Assembly (NCBI GenBank): GCA_049282265.1
Contig: JBAPTR010000163.1
Span: 1-9,357, forward strand
Length of the DNA: 9,357 nucleotides
Source of the DNA: CAYUCJ01 sp049282265
GTDB lineage: Bacteria > Desulfobacterota > DSM-4660 > Desulfatiglandales > Desulfatiglandaceae
Reading direction: 5' to 3'
Every line of letters begins with the position of its first letter. Position 1 is the stretch's first letter. The position numbers were made by a program, and so were the translations under genes. The notes beneath the pieces were generated by a model. The model was not told where the DNA came from. It ran no database searches and saw nothing but the letters and a program-made list of their open reading frames with translations. Shown here piece after piece: positions 1 to 6,648 of this stretch.

Positions 1-479
1 CATTGATGGAACTCCAGGAAGTCAGTCCCTGGCCTTTTTAGGCATGCAAACCGCAACGTGGTATTTGCACTTTTCGCTTTACTATTAAAGCCAAAATCAT
101 GCCAAAAAACATACATGCTTTTTTATAAATAAAATCGGTTGTTTATCCAATTGACCCAGGTTGATGCCCGGGGGATAACATTGTATCTATGAATTGATAC
201 TCCATTTATATGTATCGTATTACACAATAATCCTTCACTGTTCTTCCCGGGCCTCATGTGCCGGAGTACAGCAATTCCTCACCACGATGGGGCCGACCTG
301 TTATCGAAATGGTCGCATTCCTTTATTTCTCTATTCATGCAATCTTGATGGAATCGCAAAAAGTCCGGTCCTCAGGGCTTCTTACTGACGGAATCCGAAA
401 AGTGTGATTTTCGGCTTCCTTACAAATCAACAGGTTGCGATGCACCCCATTGATTTGCGTGCCCCTCCATGGGCACGAT
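1..479. other. Intergenic region without a supported gene
   Basis: No convincing coding region is visible on either strand. The possible reading frames are short, of low complexity or cysteine-rich, and none resembles a known family. The first 240 bases are AT-rich with several A and T runs. A hairpin at 390-419 is listed separately. The upstream gene that this region follows or precedes lies outside the window. Confidence 0.6.
390..419. other. Long hairpin with 12-bp arms
   Basis: The arm at 390-401 and the arm at 408-419 are reverse complements at 11 of 12 positions, around the six-base loop GTGTGA. No clear T-run follows on either strand, so it is not a textbook intrinsic terminator. It could still be a transcript-end structure for a gene left of the window, or part of a repeat element. 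Confidence 0.5.
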
Positions 480-771
480 GATGACTTCCAACGAAGTCGT
501 CTCATCCGCCGGAGTCAAGGAGCAGGGCGTGAAAGTCTTTTTCAGACCCTTTCTCATAGTGCACTTGGCACCAAACACCGACATGGACGGCTATTTGGGG
601 TTTACGTCTCCAAACCCTACGCGCTTCTATGAATTTATGCTAAACCCCAAATCGGCGTCCATCCCCTCCGAAGTGTTTAGAAAGGGTCTGAAAAAGAGTG
701 TCAGGTTCGGCTCCACTTCGTTGCTCATAGGCTGCCGCTTGCGGCATAAACCAGCTTTTTACAAAGTCATC
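480..771. repeat. Foldback (imperfect palindromic) repeat element
   Basis: The segment starts with GATGACTT (480-487) and ends with its reverse complement AAGTCATC (764-771). Inside, two blocks pair exactly: a 19-base block at 536-554 with 679-697, and a 12-base block at 593-604 with 641-652. Shorter matches such as ATGGACG lie between them. The arms differ in length: the right arm carries a GC-rich hairpin (732-745) that the left arm lacks. The left arm instead has its own small hairpin, GACTTC-CAAC-GAAGTC at 483-498. The right arm recurs in inverted orientation at the far end of the window (9220-9357). No transposase gene is nearby. The structure suggests a non-autonomous, MITE-like dispersed element, although the family is not recognised and the outer limits are approximate. 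Confidence 0.65.
634..771 (+). repeat. Inverted dispersed repeat, copy A
   Basis: This stretch aligns without gaps to the reverse complement of 9220-9357, with about 9 mismatches in 138 positions (roughly 93 percent identity by hand count). It forms the right arm of the foldback element and includes the short stem TGCCGC-TT-GCGGCA at 732-745. The match ends on the left only because copy B is cut by the window edge. On the right, similarity fades just after AAGTCATC. Confidence 0.85.
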
Positions 772-772
772 A

Positions 773-820
773 TGATTGCTTTATGTCATAAATCACGATA
801 TGTTTCAATATGTTATAACA
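773..820. other. AT-rich palindromes between the repeat element and the MarR promoter
   Basis: TTTATG-T-CATAAA (780-792) is a perfect inverted repeat around one base, and TGTTATAACA (811-820) is a perfect 10-bp palindrome. They lie in a non-coding AT-rich segment more than 100 bases upstream of the MarR promoter. They could be regulator-binding sites or simply AT-rich noise. No gene is seen between 772 and 935. Confidence 0.3.
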
Positions 821-935
821 AAAACCGGTATTCCATCTTTCCATCATTATGGTTGTGCATATGATGCCAACCGGATCCACAGACACACTATCTGAGTTTT
901 GTAGCCGTAATTGCTATTTTTTGTGTTTGTAGACC

Positions 936-964
936 TTGACAAAGCGCACGCCCCATACTATAAG
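936..964 (+). promoter_or_regulatory. Sigma70-type promoter of the MarR-ABC operon
   Basis: A perfect -35 hexamer TTGACA (936-941) is followed after exactly 17 bases by TATAAG (959-964), which matches five of six -10 consensus positions. Transcription would begin near 971, leaving a short leader of about 26 bases before the MarR start codon. The match is strong enough that active repression by the encoded regulator is plausible. Confidence 0.85.
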
Positions 965-976
965 TTAGCCTTCTAA
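965..976. promoter_or_regulatory. Putative MarR operator 1 (TTAG-N4-CTAA)
   Basis: TTAGCCTTCTAA is an inverted repeat, extended to 14 bp by G and C at its flanks (964-977). It begins immediately after the -10 hexamer and covers the predicted transcription start. The same TTAG-N4-CTAA pattern recurs 15 bases downstream with different spacer bases. That recurrence argues for a conserved protein-binding site rather than an accidental hairpin. Binding of the adjacent regulator is inferred. Confidence 0.7.
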
Positions 977-979
977 CAA

Positions 980-991
980 TTAGCGGGCTAA
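980..991. promoter_or_regulatory. Putative MarR operator 2 (TTAG-N4-CTAA)
   Basis: TTAGCGGGCTAA is a second inverted repeat, extended to the 14-bp ATTAGC-GG-GCTAAT (979-992). Its half sites are identical to those of operator 1 and its centre is 15 bp away. It occupies the space where the ribosome binding site of the MarR gene should be, which may explain why no strong Shine-Dalgarno sequence is seen there. Confidence 0.7.
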
Positions 992-996
992 TATTT

Positions 997-1500
997 ATGA
1001 CCAACTCGAAACAGGACCCCCAGGAGCTGACCCTCGGACAATTATTGGGCAAGGTCTGTCGGCTCGTCGGCGGGCGCATGCGTATGAAGCTGGAAGGCAT
1101 CGGCCTGCACCATGCCCAGGGGATGATTCTTTTTCATCTCTGGCATAAGGACGGTATTGCCCAGAACATTCTTGCACAGGCCCTGCATATCACACCGCCA
1201 ACGACGACCAACACGCTGCAACGGATGGAGCGTGATGGCTGGATTGAACGGCGCAGGGACGCAACGGATCAACGGGTTGTCCAGGTTTACCTCACCAAGA
1301 AAGCCGGAGCGCTTCGTCAGGAAGCCCGGGCATCCTTGCGGGAGTTGGACCAGGAGTTGACTTCAGTACTGACAGAAAATGAGCGCGGCATTCTCATGAC
1401 GTCGCTGCTAAAGGTCCGCTGTCACCTATCAATGCAAGCGTGCGATCGGCCTTGCGCCCGGCAGGAGAACTCCGGCGATGTAGGGAAGGAAAACCAATGA
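997..1500 (+). CDS. MarR-family transcriptional regulator
   Basis: A 167-residue winged-helix regulator, close to the usual MarR length. The core HITPPTTTNTLQRMERDG (about residues 64-81) is the helix-turn-helix. It is followed by the wing WIERRRDATDQR, with the family DxR pair at D91 and R93, and then VYLTKKG-type sequence. The flanking helices (about 11-35 and 103-150) would form the dimer interface. The last 20 residues are polar and unlike the core family. MarR proteins bind palindromic DNA as dimers and release it when a ligand or oxidant is present. Two matching palindromes lie directly upstream, so autorepression is the likely mode. The ATG at 997 sits about 26 bases after the predicted transcription start, with only a weak ribosome binding site. 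The stop codon overlaps the start of the first ABC gene (ATGA), so the exporter is the probable target. The inducing ligand cannot be read from the sequence. Confidence 0.93.
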   Translation: MTNSKQDPQELTLGQLLGKVCRLVGGRMRMKLEGIGLHHAQGMILFHLWHKDGIAQNILAQALHITPPTTTNTLQRMERDGWIERRRDATDQRVVQVYLTKKAGALRQEARASLRELDQELTSVLTENERGILMTSLLKVRCHLSMQACDRPCARQENSGDVGKENQ

Positions 1501-3266
1501 GATCCCTGGTACGCCTTTATCAATTTTTAAGGCCATACCGCATTCGGGCCATGGTGGCTCTGATTTTACTCTTTGGAATGGTCGCCGCCGACCTCGTCAT
1601 TCCTCGGCTGACGCAACGGATCATCGACCAGGGCATCGTCGCCAATAATCTTCACGTGGTCGTTGCCACCGCCCTTTACATGGTGGGGGCCTCGATTCTC
1701 TCTGCGGCCTTCGCTTTGATCAACAACTACCTCTCGGTAAGCGTCGCCATGGGTTTTGGTGCCAACCTGCGCAGCGCGCTGATGCGAAAGGTGCAGTCTT
1801 TCTCCTTTGGAAATCTCGACGAGCTTCAGACCGGCAAGCTCATCGTCCGCTCAACAAGTGATGTCAATATGGTGCAGATAATTGTTATGCTGTCGTTACG
1901 CATTCTCACCCGGGCACCCATCTGGGCTCTCGGGGCGATTATTCTTCTCATTTTCACCAGCCCGCGGCTGGCTCTAATAATGGTGGTATTTTTGCCGCTG
2001 ATTGCCGGGCTTCTCTGGCTCTTTGCCCGCAAGGCCCGTAGGATGTTTTTTCTGGTGCAGCAGCAGCTTGATCGGCTGAATACCGTCCTCCAGGAGAACC
2101 TTGCGGGAATACGGGTGGTTAAAGCATTTGTCCGGGCCGCGTACGAAATCACCCGATTCGACGCAACCAACGAAGGGCTCATGAACCGGACCATCCAGGT
2201 TTCTCAGCTCATGGCGGTGTTCATTCCGTGTATACTTCTGGCCCTCAATCTGGCAATCGTCACTGCGGTATGGATCGGCGGTAAAATGGCAATTTCAGGT
2301 CACATGTCGATTGGGCAAGTGGTGGCAGCCATCAACTATCTCTCCTTCGCCCTTTTCCCAATCCTTTTGCTGGGGGGAATGCTCGGTCCCCTTTCGGCTG
2401 CAGATGCCTCGGCGAGCCGAATCCTGGAAGTTCTTGACGCCGAGCCGGTAGTGCGGTTGGCAGGCAGCGCAGTGAAACTTATGCAACCCCAAGGGCAGAT
2501 CGTTTTTGAAAAGGTCTGCTTCAGCTACAATGGTAAGGGTGCGGAACCAGTGTTATTGGATGTTTCTTTCACGGCCGAACCGGGTGAAACGGTTGCGATT
2601 CTGGGCGCGACGGGTTCCGGGAAGTCGACCCTGATTCACCTCATCCCCCGTTTCTACGACGTGACTTCCGGACGGATTACCTTCGACGGCACAGACATAC
2701 GGGATCTGGATATTCACTGGCTCCGAAGCACCATGGGCGTGGTCCTTCAGGAAGCGGTCCTTTTCAGCGGCAGCGTACGAGACAACATCCGGTATGGCCG
2801 GATAGGCGCCACCGAGGAGGAGGTCATGGCCGCGGCCCGGGCAGCTCAGGCCGATGCATTCATCGCCGAGTTGCCCAAGGGATACGATACCGTTATCGGC
2901 CAACGGGGGGTGACACTTTCCGGTGGACAACGCCAGAGGATCGCTATTGCACGGGCGCTGCTTGTCGAGCCCAGGGTCCTCATCCTCGACGATTCAACAA
3001 GTGCCCTGGACATTGAGACGGAAATAAGACTCCAGGACGCTCTCGACCGATTGATTGCCGTTTCGAAAAATGCGACAACCCGCTTTATTGTCGCACAGCG
3101 GATCAGTACCGTGCTGCTGGCCGACAAGATTCTTTTGCTCGACCAGGGCCGGATCGCCGGCGTGGGGAGCCATCAAGAGCTTCTCGCTTCCAATGCCATG
3201 TATCAAGACATCTACCACTCCCAATTGGGCGAGCCGGCAGAAGACAAGGCAGGACACCATGGCTGA
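1497..3266 (+). CDS. ABC exporter half-transporter, degenerate-site subunit
   Basis: A 589-residue half-transporter: six predicted membrane helices (about residues 16-35, 52-78, 127-148, 152-176, 236-260, 276-298), then a nucleotide-binding domain. Visible motifs are Walker A GATGSGKST (370-378), Q-loop Q418, signature LSGGQ (474-478) and Walker B LILDD (495-499). The residue after the Walker B Asp is Asp499 instead of the catalytic Glu, and the switch-loop residue is Gln534 (IVAQR) instead of His. Both changes mark the non-hydrolysing subunit of heterodimeric exporters such as TM287/288, BmrCD and LmrCD. The start at 1497 is preferred over an upstream in-frame ATG at 1440. It has AGGGAAGGA at 1482-1490 and overlaps the MarR stop by four bases, and the 19 extra residues would lie wholly inside the MarR gene. 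It should pair with the next gene in the inner membrane. Multidrug or lipid export is likely, but the substrate is unknown. Confidence 0.93.
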   Translation: MRSLVRLYQFLRPYRIRAMVALILLFGMVAADLVIPRLTQRIIDQGIVANNLHVVVATALYMVGASILSAAFALINNYLSVSVAMGFGANLRSALMRKVQSFSFGNLDELQTGKLIVRSTSDVNMVQIIVMLSLRILTRAPIWALGAIILLIFTSPRLALIMVVFLPLIAGLLWLFARKARRMFFLVQQQLDRLNTVLQENLAGIRVVKAFVRAAYEITRFDATNEGLMNRTIQVSQLMAVFIPCILLALNLAIVTAVWIGGKMAISGHMSIGQVVAAINYLSFALFPILLLGGMLGPLSAADASASRILEVLDAEPVVRLAGSAVKLMQPQGQIVFEKVCFSYNGKGAEPVLLDVSFTAEPGETVAILGATGSGKSTLIHLIPRFYDVTSGRITFDGTDIRDLDIHWLRSTMGVVLQEAVLFSGSVRDNIRYGRIGATEEEVMAAARAAQADAFIAELPKGYDTVIGQRGVTLSGGQRQRIAIARALLVEPRVLILDDSTSALDIETEIRLQDALDRLIAVSKNATTRFIVAQRISTVLLADKILLLDQGRIAGVGSHQELLASNAMYQDIYHSQLGEPAEDKAGHHG

Positions 3267-5100
3267 CAGGCAAACGCAACAACCCCGTTCGGTAGGAATG
3301 GCAGGGATGCCGGGCCCGGGCGGCGGCCCCCGGGGCCGGGCCATCGAGCGCGCCAAAGATGTTCCGGGAGCACTCCGTCGCTTGATGCGCTATCTCGGTC
3401 CGCATCGCGGTGCTCTGATGGTGGTCTTTATAGTAGCCGCACTCGGAACCGGAATGGCCCTGGCTGCACCCTACCTTTTGGGCCGCGCCATCGACCAGCT
3501 TGCCAAGGGAGATTTAGCGGCTCTGCTCAGGATCGTCCTTCTCATGCTGGCAGCCTATGTGCTTTCAACAGTGGCCCAACTCGTCCAGGGGATTGTGATC
3601 GTCCGGGTCTCCCAGAAGGTGATGCGGGCGCTGCGTTCGGACCTTTTCAACCATATACAAACCCTGTCTCTGAGGTTCTTCGACGCCAGGCCTCAGGGAG
3701 AACTTATGAGCCGGCTGACAAACGACATGGATGCGGTCAGCCAGGTGCTTACGAACCATGCGACGCAGCTTTTCACCGGAATGCTGACTCTGGCAGGCAT
3801 CCTGGTCATTATTTTCATCCTGAGCCCCTGGCTGGCCCTTGGATCGATGGTTGCCTTCCCATTGATGATCGGTCTTGTGGGAATAGTCGGCAAAAAAACG
3901 CGGACTGTATTCCGGAGCTATCAGGCGCGCTTGGGGATGCTGAATGCCGTCCTCGAAGAGACTTACAGCGCACAGCGGGTCGTGCTTGCCTTCGGGCAGG
4001 AAGAAAGCGTTCTGGATCGTTTTGGCCAGGCGAACGAAGCGGTTCGCTCCACCGGCGTTCAGGCCATGGCGCTGGCCCTGGTGGTAATGCCGATGATGGG
4101 AATTTTGTCGAACTTCAACGTGGCGATTCTTTGCGGCCTTGGCGGTTGGCTGGCGATCCGGGGAATGGTGTCCATCGGAACAATCGCCGCATTTATTTCC
4201 TATTCCCGGCGCTTTGCAGAGCCGCTTCGCCAGCTCGGCAATCTGTACAACCAGGTCCAGGGGGGACTGGCCGGAGCCGAGCGGATTTTCGAGATCCTGG
4301 ATACCATCCCCGATCAGACCGACGCCCCCCGGGCGCTGGAACTATCCAGGGTGGCCGGAGATGTCAAGTTTGAACACGTATCCTTCTCCTACCTGCCCAA
4401 TGTTCCCGTGCTGACGGATATCTCCCTCCATGCCCGCTCTGGAGAACGAATTGCCCTTGTGGGACACACAGGAGCGGGAAAGACGACCCTCGTCAACCTC
4501 CTTTCCCGATTCTACGATATAGATGAGGGGACCATCCGCATCGACGGCGTGGACCTCCGTACCGTGTCCCGGGACAGCCTGAGGCGGAAGCTCGGCGTCG
4601 TCCTTCAGCAGACGTTTCTCTTCAACGAGTCTGTGATGGAGAACATCCGCTATGGTCGTCTGACCGCCGGCGATGAAGAGGTATTCACCGCCGCGCGGTT
4701 GGCCCATGCGGACGGGTTCATCCGCCGCTTGCCGCAGGGCTATGGCACCATCCTTTCGGAACGGGGTGAGAACCTGTCCGAGGGTCAACGCCAGCTCCTG
4801 TCAATCGCCCGGGTAATTCTGGCCGATCCAGCCATCCTCATCCTGGACGAAGCGACAAGCTCCGTCGATACCCGTACCGAGTTTTTTATTCAACAGGCTC
4901 TGGCTGAACTGATGTGGGGACGCACAAGCTTCGTTATTGCCCATCGTCTTTCCACAATATCAGGTGCTGATCAGGTGATCGTGATCGAGAAAGGCCGGGT
5001 GGTGGAACAAGGAAACCATGAAGAGCTCCTTGCAAAGAAGGGTGCCTACAACCGTTTGTACCAAAGTCAGTTCAGGGCCCAATCGCAGCCAACGGCTTAA
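3259..5100 (+). CDS. ABC exporter half-transporter, catalytic subunit
   Basis: A 613-residue half-transporter and partner of the preceding gene. It begins with a Gly/Pro-rich cytoplasmic tail (about residues 14-30), then six predicted membrane helices (about 51-72, 89-115, 171-190, 192-211, 270-297, 302-318) and a nucleotide-binding domain. Motifs are Walker A GHTGAGKTT (402-410), Q450, signature LSEGQ (506-510), Walker B LILDE with Glu531, and switch His562 in VIAHR. Glu and His are intact, but the signature has Glu508 in place of the second Gly position. Its Walker site would face the normal LSGGQ of subunit 1 and hydrolyse ATP, whereas its LSEGQ would face the degenerate site. The ATG at 3259 overlaps the previous stop by eight bases, with AGGCAGGA at 3247-3254, so the two are probably translationally coupled. 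A longer in-frame extension back to 3055 would lie inside the previous gene and is rejected. Confidence 0.93.
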   Translation: MADRQTQQPRSVGMAGMPGPGGGPRGRAIERAKDVPGALRRLMRYLGPHRGALMVVFIVAALGTGMALAAPYLLGRAIDQLAKGDLAALLRIVLLMLAAYVLSTVAQLVQGIVIVRVSQKVMRALRSDLFNHIQTLSLRFFDARPQGELMSRLTNDMDAVSQVLTNHATQLFTGMLTLAGILVIIFILSPWLALGSMVAFPLMIGLVGIVGKKTRTVFRSYQARLGMLNAVLEETYSAQRVVLAFGQEESVLDRFGQANEAVRSTGVQAMALALVVMPMMGILSNFNVAILCGLGGWLAIRGMVSIGTIAAFISYSRRFAEPLRQLGNLYNQVQGGLAGAERIFEILDTIPDQTDAPRALELSRVAGDVKFEHVSFSYLPNVPVLTDISLHARSGERIALVGHTGAGKTTLVNLLSRFYDIDEGTIRIDGVDLRTVSRDSLRRKLGVVLQQTFLFNESVMENIRYGRLTAGDEEVFTAARLAHADGFIRRLPQGYGTILSERGENLSEGQRQLLSIARVILADPAILILDEATSSVDTRTEFFIQQALAELMWGRTSFVIAHRLSTISGADQVIVIEKGRVVEQGNHEELLAKKGAYNRLYQSQFRAQSQPTA

Positions 5101-5150
5101 TCAAAAGGCATCGGATGACTTGGAGATGCGGAGCCCCGCACCTGGAACAG
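5101..5150. other. Convergent intergenic gap with a small GC-rich hairpin
   Basis: Fifty bases separate the end of the ABC operon from the end of the opposing DUF523 gene. A 5-bp stem TGCGG/CCGCA (5127-5131 with 5136-5140, loop AGCC) lies in the middle. It has no T-run on either side, so it is only a weak candidate for a bidirectional terminator. Confidence 0.3.
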
Positions 5151-6098
5151 TCAGACATGGTTCCGAAGCTTGAGTTCCAATGGATGGGGGGAGAGGTAGA
5201 ACTGGTCCCTGAGATAGGGCTGTTCATATTTTCTGACGTAGTGTTTGAAGAGGATTATGGGAACGATCAGGGGTATGCGTTCATCCTGATAGTCCTGGAT
5301 CACTTCAAGAAGTTCCTGCTTTTCGTCCGCTTCCAGCTGTTTCTTGAAATAGCCCATCATGTGCTGGAGAACGTTCGTGTGCTTCTTGACCGTGGCCCGC
5401 AAGCGCATGGCCTCCCTGAGCAGGGATTCATACCGCGCATAAACATCGGTGATCGTCTTCCCTTTGGCCTGGGCCACCAGCCTTCCCATTTCCCGGTAAT
5501 GTTTCGTGCTGTGGGAAAGAAGGAGCAACTTGTGAGCCGTGTGAAAGGCCACGAGGCTTCCAATGCTTTTTCGCCCGGCCAGGGTGCGGCGCCACCTGTT
5601 GAGGGTAAAGACGCGTTCAATGAAATTTTCCCGCAAACGGGGATCGTGAAGCCGTCCGTCCTCTTCCACGGGTATGAGCGGGAAGTGACGCATGAAGGTC
5701 CGGGCGAAGAGTCCCACCCCTTTCTTGACCGGCATGCCGCTCTCACTGTACACCTTTACCCGTTCCATGCCGCTGCTGGGCGATTTGCTCTTGAAAATGA
5801 AACCCCAAAGGTCTTCCTTCTCCAATTCCCTCACTCTTTTTCGGGCCCACGTGAGGAGCGTGTCCGTCATATCTTTTCTTGTCTTGACGGTCATAAGACG
5901 AGGAGACTTCGGATCGTCCTCAAGGCGCATGGCCTCACGCGGTACGCTCAGACCGGCCTCAACCTCAGGACAAACGGGGACAAATTCCAGATATTGACCC
6001 AGTGTTTCCGTCACATACCGGTCGTGGGAATGCCCGCCGTCGTACCTCACCGGATCGCCCATGAGGCAGGTGCTGACCCCGATTCGTATCTTGTCCAT
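5151..6098 (-). CDS. DUF523-DUF1722 protein, thiouracil/thiouridine desulfurase-like
   Basis: A 315-residue two-domain protein. The N-terminal DUF523 domain (about residues 1-150) has GVSTCLMG with Cys11, the RYDGGH motif, PVCPE with Cys43, and the KSPSSGMERVKVY segment. The C-terminal DUF1722 domain (about 185-305) runs from VAFHTAHKLLLL to the typical ending PHPLELKLRN. Characterised DUF523 enzymes (TudS/RudS type) hold a [4Fe-4S] cluster on three cysteines and remove sulfur from thiouracil or thiouridine. Here the expected third cysteine, in SPSCG, is Ser109 (AGC codon, 5774-5772), so cluster binding and activity are uncertain. The ATG at 6098 has AAGGAG eight bases upstream (6112-6107). 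A longer start at 6182 adds 28 residues unlike the family and is rejected. It follows the receiver fragment on the same strand after 99 bases and may be co-transcribed or have its own promoter. Confidence 0.88.
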   Translation of the reverse strand: MDKIRIGVSTCLMGDPVRYDGGHSHDRYVTETLGQYLEFVPVCPEVEAGLSVPREAMRLEDDPKSPRLMTVKTRKDMTDTLLTWARKRVRELEKEDLWGFIFKSKSPSSGMERVKVYSESGMPVKKGVGLFARTFMRHFPLIPVEEDGRLHDPRLRENFIERVFTLNRWRRTLAGRKSIGSLVAFHTAHKLLLLSHSTKHYREMGRLVAQAKGKTITDVYARYESLLREAMRLRATVKKHTNVLQHMMGYFKKQLEADEKQELLEVIQDYQDERIPLIVPIILFKHYVRKYEQPYLRDQFYLSPHPLELKLRNHV

Positions 6099-6197
6099 GA
6101 GGCTGTCTCCTTGACAATCTTCTGAGGCAAACATACATGCATGCTCGGGGACAATGGAAAAGCCGTTGGAGGGACCACTCACGATGAGCTGATCTGT

Positions 6198-6611
6198 CTA
6201 TTGCACCTCGTCAATTACCTTTCTCACAACGCCAAGCATCTGATTGATCTCATACGGCTTGGTCACAAAAGCCCTTGCCCCGGCCTCAAGGGCATCCTTC
6301 GCGTGGCCGTTTATGGAGTACCCGCTGGCAATCACCACCTTCGCCTCGGGGTTCATCTTCAGAAGTTCTTCAAGACACCGATTCCCTCCCATGCCCGGCA
6401 TAATAAGGTCCAGGATGACCAGGGAAATATCTTTCGCCCTCTTACCATAATGCTCAAGAGCGCTCTCGCCGCCTGGCGAAAAAAGAACGGTATAACCGAA
6501 ATTCTCCAGGATATCTTTTCCGATATCCCGCAGGATTTCCTCGTCATCCACCAGGAGAATAGTCTCATCCCCGCCTTCCGGTATGGCTTCTTGTTTTTTC
6601 TCCGATCTCAC
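6198..6611 (-). CDS. Receiver (REC) domain, probably the detached C-terminus of a hybrid kinase
   Basis: A 137-residue stand-alone receiver domain. The acidic pair Asp22-Asp23 (LLVDDEE), phospho-acceptor Asp68 (VILDLIMPGMGG), Ser96 (VIASGYS) and Lys118 (FVTKPY) are all present, so it could be phosphorylated. No output domain follows. The frame remains open upstream of the GTG start and encodes GTIFKIYFPVIKGEPEDV (6662-6609), which is the standard end of a histidine-kinase ATPase domain. This receiver was therefore almost certainly fused to the kinase that now stops at 6649 in another frame. A separate protein is still possible: GTG at 6611 has AAAAGGAGAG at 6630-6621, an 11-base spacing, and could be reached by re-initiation 37 bases after the kinase stop. 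If expressed alone it would act as a CheY-like or Spo0F-like phospho-relay partner, but this is uncertain. Confidence 0.75.
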   Translation of the reverse strand: MRSEKKQEAIPEGGDETILLVDDEEILRDIGKDILENFGYTVLFSPGGESALEHYGKRAKDISLVILDLIMPGMGGNRCLEELLKMNPEAKVVIASGYSINGHAKDALEAGARAFVTKPYEINQMLGVVRKVIDEVQ

Positions 6612-6648
6612 ATCTTCGGGCTCTCCTTTTATGACCGGGAAGTATATT

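Noticed and set aside
194..388. Plus-strand open frame of 64 codons in the left intergenic region
   Set aside because: There is no clear ribosome binding site, the composition is unlike a typical protein, and no domain is recognised.
469..864. Plus-strand open frame of 131 codons
   Set aside because: It runs through the foldback element and AT-rich palindromes, and has no family resemblance. The palindromic structure explains the sequence better.
1..996. tRNA, riboswitch or CRISPR array in the left intergenic region
   Set aside because: No cloverleaf, conserved aptamer core or regularly spaced direct repeats were found. The repeats present are inverted, not arrayed.
3055..3258. 68-codon N-terminal extension of the second ABC subunit
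   Set aside because: It lies entirely within the end of the first ABC gene in another frame. The ATG at 3259 has a ribosome binding site and gives the usual length.
5127..5140. Bidirectional intrinsic terminator between the convergent genes
   Set aside because: The stem has only 5 bp and no T-run on either strand, so it is listed only as a weak hairpin.
5115..6125. Plus-strand open frame of 336 codons
   Set aside because: It lies opposite the DUF523-DUF1722 gene, whose protein has clear family motifs. The plus-strand translation resembles no family and is an antisense shadow.
6099..6182. 28-codon N-terminal extension of the DUF523 protein
   Set aside because: The family begins at IRIGVSTCLMG. 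ATG 6098 has AAGGAG at good spacing, and the extension has no family similarity.
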